Positions 1 through 9,146 of a DNA stretch of 26,848 nt are shown piece after piece. The DNA comes from Paraglomus occultum (lineage: Eukaryota; Glomeromycota; Glomeromycetes; Paraglomerales; Paraglomeraceae), in contig CAJVPJ010000373.1 in NCBI GenBank assembly GCA_910592205.1, positions 1 through 26,848 on the forward strand, in the 5' to 3' direction. The position numbers were made by a program, and so were the translations under genes. Position 1 is the first letter of the stretch; the number at the start of each line of letters is the position of its first letter. Below the pieces are notes generated by a model. The model had not been told where the DNA came from, ran no database searches, and saw only the letters and a list, made by a program, of their open reading frames with translations.

Positions 1-23
1 ATAAGTAAATACTAACGTTTTAC

Positions 24-310
24 CTTTCCTCTTCAACACCCAGAGAACCTAAAGAATCTTTACTCAACCACCAATTCTTTTCCTTTTCGTCGGCTTCATT
101 TATATTTAAGTCATAACTAGAGCTTAAACTGGAATTGAGCCTAAGCTGGGTGATGGCAACTGTAAGATCCGAGCTTTGACTGGCAATGCGCCGTGACTGC
201 CGTTTTGGTGCGGAAGAGCCTTCAACCTTGGTATTTTTTCGTTTCTTGGAGACATACGATGCATAATATCTGGATGTGTCAGTTTCGTCATTAAATGAAG
301 CAGTTGACAT
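24..310 (-). CDS. First exon of an unidentified, probably nuclear protein (gene continues past left edge)
   Basis: The exon is open from an ATG at 310 for 95 codons. It reaches a GTAAAA donor at 23-18 with two bases left over; reading straight on meets a stop at once, so splicing to an exon outside the window is the simplest model. The protein is rich in Ser, Lys and Arg. Residues around 22-42 hold two basic clusters (KKRKNTK and KRQSRR) that look like a bipartite nuclear localisation signal, and further on it has a WW pair and an acidic end. The RRIA-type segment faintly recalls the basic N-termini of WD-repeat DNA-damage proteins such as CMR1/WDR76, but no WD repeat is visible in this piece, so I do not name it. 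Confidence 0.45.
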
Positions 311-734
311 GTTGCACAGTTTATTTGCTTTTTTATAGAGATTGGAATGTTACGCGTGCTAATCACGCGCAATCAATGAAATAAAAATAGTAAATATGCG
401 GATTGTCTAAATACAGTGTATGATCGACATTCGAGAATCATACAGAACAATGATCACGGGACCAATCGAAAATCAAGCGGATCTATAATCGCAGTTGTTC
501 GATGCGCTTATTCAGCTAGAAAATCATTCTTTAACCATTAGAACAAAACATGTACCAGTTTCTAAGCCATGTATAGCAAGTACAATCAGCTTCGTAGGTA
601 CTTTCTGCGTTGTGTAACAAGTTTTCTTATCCCCTTTACCTTCAGGACATCATTAGGTATACTAATAAACTTTTTGACGGCAATAGAACAAACAGTTGTC
701 TGACTTAGCATTTATGTCAAATCATTTTACAGAT
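311..734. other. Non-coding spacer upstream of the first gene
   Basis: This is AT-rich sequence with no convincing ORF or RNA gene. It should contain the promoter of the minus-strand gene that starts at 310, but no TATA box or other clear element stands out. Confidence 0.4.
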
Positions 735-1300
735 GAACGACGGGATTATGGGTGAGGGATCGTATAGTTAAATATGTAAGATAATGTAGTTGGCAGGAGG
801 GATAGGAATGATATTGGGTAAAGAGGATGATGAGGCATAGGATGTGTTATGAGGATAGAGGATTTTATGTAGAGAGGATGATGGAGAAAGATGTATACTT
901 GGGAGTTATAGAGGGCTGACATAAGGATGGAGGATCATGTCCCGATGCGATAGATATGATGTAGGAAATGATGATGCATAGCGATAGATACAATATGTTG
1001 TAGGAATGGTAGAGATGACGAAGATGATGTAGGAAGGATTATGGAAGAATATATGTAGGGAGGATGTGTATAGAGGATGGGAGGATGCGTAGGATGACAA
1101 GTAGGGCAGACTAATGTATCGTGGACCATGTGCAAGGAAAGCACATAGGAATGACAGTGGCATGTAGTGGATGTAGTGGATGTAGTGGATGTTGTGCTGA
1201 CGGGTGGGGGTAATATGTAGGGAATAAGGAGGTTTGTAATGATGTGTGGATGTAGAGAGGGTAATACATAGTGAGGATGACATGTAAAGGATGATGAACC
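735..1300. repeat. Purine-rich degenerate satellite (GGATGA/GGATGT-type), with a 9-bp tandem core
   Basis: For about 550 nt the plus strand is dominated by G and A in loose GGATG, GGAGGATG and AGGATGATG units. At 1162-1191 there are three exact copies and one imperfect copy of ATGTAGTGG. The minus strand is therefore C/T-rich and gives spurious ORFs full of His, Pro, Leu, Ser and Tyr. The strand asymmetry is sharp at both ends. Confidence 0.7.
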
Positions 1301-1887
1301 GATCCAAGCGATGGAGCTCTCTTATTCTTCTTCCCCAATGTGTAGGGAACGATGAAATGATGATCTAACGAACAATATACATGGCATAACATCGATAGTA
1401 CAGTGCCTGAACCAATATTAGTTCTTTTATCGCTTTTTTGCGCCCTTTTTACCACTCGCCATTGATTCATTCCCAATACATACCATTGTTATAAATCACA
1501 AGTTATGAATATCCTATATTTGCTCAAAAAGCAATAGTTTATGCTGTCGTGACTTCAGACCTTTGATGCAAAAATGATACAAGCGAGTTTATCTAAAAAA
1601 GAAAGTTACGGTGCATTTTGTTAGATCTTTTGAACTCTCTAACGAAAGGGCTCCAGTCTGACATGCTGTAGCTAGCATAGATACGTTTCTTGATGCTTCT
1701 TTATATATTGTTTGAAAGAGCAAAACAGTTTCTACAAACTTCAATATTGTGAAGGGGTTCCCTTGGTATGAGTAATTTACCTATTAAAACACGCTAAAGA
1801 GAACGTTGTTAAAGTGAAATGGCGTAAATCTGACGTCTTCGGAGGTCGTTATTCAAAAAACTGCTTAAAAGAGTCCAGTGGATTAGA
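1301..1887. other. Non-coding spacer
   Basis: This is AT-rich sequence. On the plus strand 1769-1906 is an open stretch of about 45 codons containing KVKWRKSDVFGGRYSK. It ends at a TAG just inside the following ORF, which lies in another frame. I could not join the two with a legal intron that keeps the frame, so it stays unassigned. Confidence 0.3.
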
Positions 1888-2226
1888 GTGGATTATGAAG
1901 CTATGGGTATAGGTGAGTGCATAACGACAATAATAATTTGGTGTTGCGAAATAAGTGTAATCGAGCCAATCAAATTTCATGGAACATTCAAAATTGATTT
2001 CCATGACCACCCCAAATTTCTGACTGTAATGAGGCGCAGTAGTCACTCGAGTAAAGGATGCATCCACGATTATCTACGAAAAAATGAATTTATTGTATTT
2101 GATCTTACTAGGTCAGAGGATGATCCTCTAGCAATTCGGTTAAGGTTTGATACTCCACTAGATTTGCAGAAGGAAATAGAATTGCGTCAAAAGAAAAAAA
2201 TAAAAAGTAAACCAGCTTATACATAG
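1888..2226 (+). CDS. Hypothetical 112-aa ORF, possibly a gene fragment
   Basis: This open frame has a protein-like second half. Residues from about 35 on contain FHGTFKIDFHDHPKF and then a mixed acidic and basic stretch ending in a Lys-rich tail. The first 30 residues are less convincing: a GTGAGT donor-like site sits at 1913, and an in-frame hydrophobic run may simply be read-through. No family is recognised. It could be the last exon of a decayed gene, since neighbouring open segments lie in other frames. Repeats begin about 100 nt downstream, so a mobile-element origin is possible. No function is proposed. Confidence 0.3.
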   Translation: MDYEAMGIGECITTIIIWCCEISVIEPIKFHGTFKIDFHDHPKFLTVMRRSSHSSKGCIHDYLRKNEFIVFDLTRSEDDPLAIRLRFDTPLDLQKEIELRQKKKIKSKPAYT

Positions 2227-2386
2227 GAAAAAGGTATAAAAATTTATGTGATTAAATTACTGTGGAACAGGGCACTTACGTGCTTGGGATATATATATAT
2301 CATATGTATATAACGTATAGATGATATGTATAGTATAAATGTATCATGGATGGGTAGATAAATTTTATTTTTCCTAGATTATTACT
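2227..2386. other. AT-rich spacer with TA dinucleotide runs
   Basis: It contains TATATATATATCATATGTATATA-like sequence and no ORF. It separates the 1888-2226 ORF from the ACTAGGAC repeat cluster. Confidence 0.3.
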
Positions 2387-2530
2387 TTTTACTAGGACAA
2401 CTAGGACGGATATATAATAAATATAAAAGAACAAGATAAAAATAGATTTAAAATCTTTCTCCTATATCGAATCCGTCCCAGTTAACTTTTTTTTACTAGG
2501 ACGAAACCGGGACGGATTTTTTATTAGGAC
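2387..2530. repeat. ACTAGGAC / AATCCGTCCC repeat cluster with an inverted repeat
   Basis: TTTTACTAGGAC occurs at 2387-2398 and again at 2491-2502, with a related ATTAGGACG at 2523-2531. AATCCGTCCC at 2470-2479 is an exact reverse complement of 2509-2518. The arms extend to 14 bp with one G:T-type mismatch, and the internal ACTAGGAC copy lies in the loop. Clustered short direct and inverted repeats like this are typical of ends or relics of non-autonomous DNA transposons, but no transposase is nearby. Confidence 0.55.
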
Positions 2531-2797
2531 GCGAGCAGATCCATTTTAAACGCATTCTAGTGGCTACCTATTTTTCTGGTATGTTTTCGGGTATATTTTT
2601 TGGATATTTTTTCGGGGTGTATAACTTCGGTAATATTATATAATAATTATGGGAGTTATATACCTGCCTTCCTATAATTATTGGACAAAGTTAATCCGCC
2701 TTTTTACTACGTATGTTCTCGGATATATTTCTGGTGTTAACAATTCTGGCAAACAAAATTGGCATACTTTAATATAACGTACTCGATAACATTTTTT

Positions 2798-2904
2798 GAT
2801 AGCATATACATGATAGCATTATCGATAGCATTTACGTGATATATATAGCATACATATTTGGTAGCATTAATCGATAGCATAATCAGATAGCATACATATA
2901 GCAT
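2798..2904 (+). repeat. Degenerate GATAGCAT array
   Basis: About eight copies of GATAGCAT or close variants (ATATAGCAT, GGTAGCAT) lie within about 107 bp, with irregular 4-14 nt spacing. Clear copies are at 2798-2805, 2812-2819, 2824-2831, 2873-2880 and 2885-2892. The array ends about 50 nt before the ORF at 2954. Confidence 0.6.
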
Positions 2905-2953
2905 GTCCGGATTGCATTAATTCTTCTATTAAATATTCTATGCGGTATATAAA

Positions 2954-3229
2954 ATGACAACAATACAAGATCACAAGAGTAAGCTAACTCAAGCTATTGA
3001 TAATATTATAACGCAAAAGATTGAGGAAGTAGACTGTAATATTCATGCTACTTATGCTACTAAAGCTATCAATAAACTCTTTATACAGAAGATTGGAAAG
3101 GGTTTCAAAACTTATATAGAAAAGCTAGAGGATTACGATTCTGAGTCTGATTCCGATCTCGAAAATGAATTAATTATATCTATTGTCAACCCTACAGTTA
3201 AAAATCCCGTTGCTACTAATAATGTATAA
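2954..3229 (+). CDS. Hypothetical 91-aa acidic ORF
   Basis: A 91-codon ORF starts 9 nt downstream of a TATATAA-like box at 2945-2951. The first 60 residues alternate charged and hydrophobic residues in a way that suggests helices (for example TQAIDNIITQKIEEVD). They are followed by an acidic run, YDSESDSDLENE, and a hydrophobic end. No family is recognised. It lies between a GATAGCAT array and a block of tandem and inverted repeats, so it may be the relic of a repeat-borne gene rather than a host gene. The composition is more protein-like than random AT-rich ORFs here, but length and context keep confidence low. Confidence 0.3.
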   Translation: MTTIQDHKSKLTQAIDNIITQKIEEVDCNIHATYATKAINKLFIQKIGKGFKTYIEKLEDYDSESDSDLENELIISIVNPTVKNPVATNNV

Positions 3230-3485
3230 ATCGCACGGTGTACTTTTACTTTTTTTTGTTTGCGTCCCAGCGACGGAAATCGGTTACGATTACTAAACCG
3301 GCATACATTATGTCGCATGTGGGTGACGACACAAATTAGCCACCTTGGCGCGTGTCGTAACTTGACACTGTCATCATGTGTTGTGATAATCAAATCTTGA
3401 CATCGTCGTCTGTGTTTGACACCGTGACGGCAGAAATCCAACATCGTTCTCGAGTGACGAAGCAAACGCAAACTCCGCGTCAATA
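3230..3485. other. Relatively GC-rich spacer, probably repeat-derived
   Basis: This stretch is rich in CGTC, GACG and TGTCG motifs (for example GCGTCCCAGCGACGG near 3262), unlike the AT-rich sequence on either side. The open frame on the minus strand gives an Arg/His-rich product with no recognisable feature. It directly precedes the ordered repeat block at 3486. Confidence 0.3.
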
Positions 3486-3717
3486 ATTGGGATGGTTATA
3501 GTCCGCAAGGGGAACGTCATGGACTATAAATAACCCGAAAAATATATCACTCGAATGACTTGAGTTTTATGATCAACCCATCACTCAAATGACTTGAATT
3601 TTGCTATCCACACGTCACTCAAATGACTTGAACTTTGCGATCTACACGTCATTGGGATGGTTATAGTCCGACCTAAGTGGGATACTTGTAGTCTGTATAG
3701 ACTACAAGTATCCCACT
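3486..3717. repeat. Compact repeat element: 20-bp direct repeats, three 34-bp tandem units, 19-bp perfect hairpin
   Basis: ATTGGGATGGTTATAGTCCG occurs exactly at 3486-3505 and 3651-3670. Between them are three tandem 34-bp units at 3547-3580, 3581-3614 and 3615-3648, each starting TCACTC(A/G)AATGACTTGA and diverging slightly. Directly after the second 20-mer is a perfect 19-bp inverted repeat, arms 3676-3694 and 3699-3717, with the 4-nt loop GTAT. TTATAGTCC at 3496-3504 is also complemented by GGACTATAA at 3521-3529. No ORF is present. The structure resembles a non-autonomous mobile element or a structured satellite. Confidence 0.7.
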
Positions 3718-3969
3718 CTATGGTATGAAAGTTTAAGGTTTATCGATCATCTGTGTGACGTCCTTATCATATGGCGATAAAAGTCGTACAAATAATTATC
3801 GTTTTGTTAACTTCGTATGCATATCAGTTTGGAACCTGTCAGTTCCGAACTGAATCGACTGAGTTCTGAATTTTACGTCAGATATATTGTCAGGTCTTTG
3901 GTTATATTGGGCATAATAGTAACAGCAATCGATCATAGATATACAGTACGTACCTTACAGGTTTTTGTT

Positions 3970-4001
3970 AGTAATTGAAGCATCGACATGCTTCAATTAC
4001 T
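3970..4001. repeat. 14-bp perfect inverted repeat with 4-nt loop
   Basis: AGTAATTGAAGCAT at 3970-3983 is exactly complemented by 3988-4001 around the loop CGAC. It has the same plan as the 19-bp hairpin 250 bp upstream (long perfect arms, 4-nt loop) but an unrelated sequence. No coding gene is adjacent, so a terminator or gene-regulatory role cannot be argued. Confidence 0.6.
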
Positions 4002-5449
4002 TGATAAGTTTTATTTTTGTCTATATTAATACTTGTTAGCATTACCCAGGGAAACTATACAGTTATAATACTATAATGTGTTGGGTAGTAATAGATAAAT
4101 AGCTAGTACGTTTTATTCGGCGAATGTGCATACTTAACGAAAAATAACGGCCTTCCGAAAATTGAACTAATTGTGTTAAACGCGCCTCAACTTTTAATAA
4201 ACTTTCAAGCTAGTCAACGTATCCAAGTAACAAATATCTCGACCAGTTAAACCAATTTATTATTATTGCGTCCAATCCCAAAGAAAGTACACAAAAAACT
4301 AGTATTCTTTGTCGTACCGTTGTCGATAACCTGCCTGCGAAATACATAAGATTGAAATGACGTAGGGTGTTTTACGAAAAGGGAAACACACTTTTGTGCT
4401 TCATAAACATTATGGATGGCTCATTTGTGTAAGTGGACAGAGCTCATAGGTATGACAAGAACTGGCGTCTGCGACATGGCATTGCGTTTGCTAAGGGTTT
4501 ATTTAAACTATTACTATTGACTAGCCATCTAAAAGTTCGAACCTAAACCCTTTCTGACGTTGATCAACAGCTGAAGATTACTCGGCAGCTAATGGATGGT
4601 TGTCATAAATTTCAATAACATAAGAAGTAGCAGACATCGTTATCCGTATTCACAGTTCCAATATTAAGTGCGCAGATAATTTTCAGTGATAAATAGAGCT
4701 TTACGACGAACGTTACAGCAAATACTCTCCACGTAGCATATAGAATATATAGCACGTGAAAAACCATATCAGACCTGATAATATATTAACCAGAAGCTTT
4801 ATCATTATATCAGACAAATTATCGGTACTTGTTCTAGCCAATGCAACGTCAACGAGATGCATGCGGTCAAGTTCGCAAAGAAAATTGGTCGGATTACACA
4901 AACATATTCAGATCGGTATTATGGCCAGCCCGGCCACAGCATAAACAATAATAACGTAAATATAAATATATATAATTAGTAAACAGTAAGTTGATTACGA
5001 ATTTTGACTGTATAAAACGTATCCAAAACATAATTAATTCACATTATGGAGTTATGCCGAGACATTCTGGCGCACTAAAACGATGCGTTTCTTCGGTTTG
5101 CACCAAACTCGGGGTTTGATCTGCATTCTTTACCCAAGCATTTACAACCAATTATTAAGCAAGAAGTAGCAATGCTCAGTCTTAGATTTGTTATTTTAAA
5201 ATAAAGTCGCTGTTCGCAAGGTCACAAACATATTGAGCTACGATATTAATATATAATTTTTTAATATTGTTAATTATATTTGCTATGCAAGATATTGTCA
5301 TAATATCTAAATACAAATGAGTGTGTAATCGTAATACTTGGGAAGCATTCTATTCAATTTTTGCTCAAATATACATTAAAATATCATTAGCAATAATCCT
5401 ATACAGATTTTATGTTACAGGTAAGCATGAATACTACTAAACCGATATG
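4002..5449. other. AT-rich intergenic spacer
   Basis: Only short ORFs without recognisable features are present, for example an overlapping plus/minus pair near 4713-4944. No RNA gene was seen. It lies downstream of the minus-strand GPCR gene and should hold its 3' end, but no clear AATAAA was found close to the stop. Confidence 0.4.
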
Positions 5450-7423
5450 TTACAGTTTCTTTACAATACACTCAAGCTCTCTTTGTTCTCTCTCATTACG
5501 CTCAACCGAACTTGCTTCACTCTCTATCCGGATATGTACTGATGACGATACAAAGTTTTCTACTATGGACACTGGCATTGGATTCTCATTTCCAATAGAG
5601 TCCCAAGGAGTTGAAGTTGAGCGCCGATGTAGACCAACATACGCGAATTGAGAATGCGATAATGCGGACTGTGGATGTAGTTGAGTTCCGGATAAAAGGC
5701 CATTTGCGGTTGTCTCGTTGGATATGTCGCCAGCAAAGCTTAAAGTAGTTGAGGAAGATTTCAAAGATGATATCGACTGTTTGTTCTTTAAGTGATCATC
5801 GTCTGTTACATCGTCGTCGCAACATTCTGTGGCGAGTGTCTCTAATCTGTCTTGTTGAAGAGCTTGCATTTCATGTTGCGATGTCTCGGGACTTTTTTCC
5901 GATGTTTTCGTATTCTCAACCGCTTCACAGGTTGGCGCCATAAAAATTTTGATGATCAAATTGTACCTTAACCATTCCAAAAAGTTGGGTTGGCTTTGAT
6001 AATCGTCTTTCACTTCGATAATCGGTGAGCTTGAATTTGTATATGATTCAGATGTAACCGGTGGTTTCAATTCTAATGTATTTTTGCGTGTCGGTGCGAT
6101 CGCCTTATTGTGTGACTTGTGTGGATATTGTTCTTCGTATGGATTTATGTATTTTTTCCAAAAATAGATACTAAGGTTATCAAGACTTTTCGCCACAGCA
6201 ACATCCTGAGAAAATACAAGCGCATCCAGAATACCTGTATATAGGGGGGGAAATATGGTCCGTGAATATGAATTTTGTCAATTGATTACTCTAAAAACTC
6301 TAGCTAACAGGCGCGCATTGGCAATGACAATAACGCATTTTCGGTACATACCTTGTATACTTGAACATACGTAGGTCATCAGAAGCAACTCGTAGTTAAC
6401 TTTTCGATCGGTATATGCCAATGTCTCTACTAGGAAGTTGGGTGTTTGTGTAATAATTGGCACAAGTGGATAGCACATTACTTTTCTCACTACGACTAGA
6501 ATGAAATTTTTTTGTTTTATGACCGAATTTAGTTTATTAGCCGCCGATTGGTTGGCCTGGGATTTTTGCGAAGTGTTTGCCAACTTGTGCTTGGCAGACT
6601 TTAACTTAACCATGACGGCAATGACGACAAATATACAATATACAACTGAAAGTAGTTGCCATGCAAAGAGAGTTGACCATTGCCACATGATATTGAACCT
6701 TTCGCCTGAGCCACGAAACCAGCATACACTATACAGTGTTGATGTATTGTATTAGTAAACTATATAGTCACGTGAACAAACAGATAAAGTACTTACGATT
6801 CTGGCTCGTCCCACCCATACATGTCCACTGAAACTGGTACTAACGACAATGTAAGTGCCAAAATAAAAGAAATCGGAACGTAATACTTTTCCAAATTATA
6901 TCTTCCTCTATATTCGTGCACGAACACAGCTAGTAGATTCTATGAAATATAAAGGGTATGAGTATGAGACAAGAAGATTAATATGGAAAAGTTTTTACCA
7001 AAACAAAACTAAAAACAAACTTACGATGGCGATACAATTGGTAAGGAATATCGACAGCAGACTTGTGAACACCCACCCCCATACCTGTAGCAAAAAATTT
7101 GGGTTAGATACGAATTGTAAATACGATTAGATCTATTTTTATAATGTTAAGCGTACCGTAATCCCACAAAGTCGACCCGGGGTCGTAACAGCCAAACTCG
7201 CTATCTGAAATATCGAGTACATAATGTCTGTTATGGTGATGGCAGTACTCAGCCTGAATGACACTCTATCTGCCAGTGAACTGTATCGGAATCTGATGAG
7301 AATATACACGAACACGGCTGTTAAGCAAAAACATATTGATATAATGTTTAATGGCACGACTATATTATATATAGCTCGGCTCTGTTCCGCGGTTATTGTT
7401 GACAGTGCAGTATTATTGACCAT
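5450..7423 (-). CDS. Seven-transmembrane G-protein-coupled receptor, fungal Git3/cAMP-receptor-like, 543 aa
   Basis: This is a plasma-membrane receptor expected to signal through heterotrimeric G proteins; the ligand is unknown. Five exons join in phase: 7423-7157, 7084-7025, 6939-6797, 6728-6352 and 6234-5450. The 68-nt third intron carries a TACTAAT-type branch site. Hydrophobic helices lie at about 20-43, 57-79, 90-117, 129-147, 173-197, 232-256 and 269-295. An ADRVSFRLS motif (51-59) is in the first cytoplasmic loop. Cys86 before helix 3 and Cys159 in the second outer loop are placed for the usual disulfide. Loop 3 (198-230) is basic. The C-terminal tail of about 245 residues is Ser/Thr-rich and acidic (CCDDDVTDDD), with many likely phosphorylation sites. 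Seven helices and the Cys pair are strong evidence for a GPCR; assignment to the Git3/CAR branch is inference. Confidence 0.86.
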
Positions 7424-8462
7424 TGTTCAAATGAAAAACAGGTTCCGGCGGAAGGATTAATTGATTAAGTGTATAGTTGATTGAGTTGATTGAGTTGATG
7501 GAGTAAAAGAAGGAAGGACAGTATAATTTTTCAAGACCCACTAATAAAGGCTTGTTTTGCGTACCCGGCAATGCATAACGGGAAAAGATAGAATATGCCA
7601 GGAAAAGAACGTAACGGGATTATATAGTAAATATCAACATTCGCTAAGTTCTATTTGTATGACAGATGCAGACGTATCCGCTGATTCAGTTTAATCAACC
7701 TGTTTATCTGTTACATAAAGTAGCTTTTTACATAAACATATGTATACAAGTCAGTATATTGCTTGATGGTATTGGCTTAGACATGTACATTATAAAAATA
7801 TTTGACGTTTCTTATCATGAAATGATAAATAAGGTTTCGCCAATAGTATTAAACATCACCCTTGTAGCACAACGACCGTGAACAATTATTACAATAGTTT
7901 ATTTACAACAATATAACAATATAAACCGGCTGGTTGAGTCCTTACTGTTGTATCATTCACGCTTCATTAATTGCGTATATTTTGTACAGCATTTTTTATA
8001 CCGATACCCGTTATACATAGGAATGATGAATATTGAGTTATTTTTATTATTTCTAATAAATAAACCTCGTACATGCATCAATAATACAAATAGAGTGCGA
8101 GGCGTAACCTTATCGTAATGCTCGTAAGAGTAATGATCAGCATGCGGAAATTTCCCGACACATTGTATATTGATTGCCACACTGCATTATCAATAATTTT
8201 ATAGGTGCGAAGGGGGACATTACCAATTGTCATCTCGAAAGCTATCAGTATTCACAAACAGACTATGCGTATCTAGACCGTTACCCTTGCGTCAATTTCA
8301 GTTAATATGTTCGTAAACTGAACGGCAATAGACCAATAGAAAGTGACGCCAAACATTGATTAGCATTTATAATTTATTATTTCGTTTACTGATTACAAAA
8401 TTATTTATTAAATTATTTCTCGACACAATTCTCGATCGCCCGCTCTCTCTTTCTCTCTCTAA

Positions 8463-8502
<40 letters not shown>

Positions 8503-9146
8503 CGTCCGTTTGTTTTCTGTTTCGGCAATGCGCCTGATCCGTTTAACCCTTTTGATTGCAAATAATATGCAACGTCACACATCAGTGATAGAGCGAACGT
8601 AACACAAATTCAACTACCCTGCATATTAATGCAATACAGAACCACATACACTTTGGATTTAGTAGTACAGTGACAATTACTATTATGGCTAAATGCGATA
8701 ATGTTGATTGGTACGGCGAATGAAGATTGAATGCACAGAGTTAACTCGTGCTCCAAATAAACAAATTCAGTCCCGATCACATGTAGAAAGCTAAGCTTAT
8801 GATTTTAAATTTCCGCGCAAAATTCCTAAGTTAAAGAGCTTGACCATCCTTCTTTTCAATCCCATGCGTAAATGTGTAACCATCAGACCATCAAGAACAC
8901 AGTATAATTCATCGATTCGATGGGGGCATAGACACATACAAATGTTCGTGTATGTCTGGCAGTTTTTCCCTTCATTTTCACTGCAGCTCCCCGTTCCCGC
9001 CACTATGATCAGCAAATCAATGGCGCAAATATAGTAATAGACAAACGCCTATCCATTCTAACCCTAAATGACAATGATTCGCAATCCCTAATATCACCGA
9101 AAATTTCCATCTCAGCGATCATAGTTCAAAAGAGTGTTCTGTTACA
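7424..9146. other. Divergent promoter region between GPCR and FMP52-like genes, with a microsatellite
   Basis: This spacer of about 1.7 kb separates two genes transcribed away from each other. It contains a (TC)17 tract at 8465-8498, TTGATTGAGTTGAT-type short repeats near 7478-7500, and only short ORFs that look accidental. No transcription-factor site can be named with confidence. Confidence 0.4.
8438..8499 (+). repeat. CT/TC microsatellite
   Basis: An interrupted CTCTCTCTTTCTCTCT block at 8441-8460 is followed by an uninterrupted (TC)17 run at 8465-8498. The ORFs that cross it (Ser-Leu on one strand, Arg-Glu on the other) are products of the repeat. Confidence 0.95.

Noticed and set aside
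906-1476. Several overlapping minus-strand ORFs rich in His, Pro, Ser, Tyr and Leu
   Set aside because: They are translations of the purine/pyrimidine satellite; the repeated HPLHPLHPL is the 9-bp tandem repeat read in reverse.
3133-3483. 116-aa minus-strand ORF
   Set aside because: It overlaps the acidic plus-strand ORF antisense and runs into repeat-like GC-rich sequence; Arg/His-rich composition has no recognisable motif.
3547-3648. Three regular 34-bp units, CRISPR-like at first sight
   Set aside because: The units are contiguous with no unique spacers, they diverge from one another, and the genome is eukaryotic.
4501-4560. AGTTCGAACC, resembling a tRNA T-loop
   Set aside because: The flanking bases do not form a T stem, and no D or anticodon arm fits upstream.
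7224-7460. Plus-strand ORF of 78 aa with an N-terminal-like hydrophobic run
   Set aside because: It is the antisense of GPCR exon 1, whose frame continues in phase through four further exons.
8356-8582. ORFs on both strands across the CT tract
   Set aside because: Ser-Leu and Arg-Glu repeats are direct products of the microsatellite.
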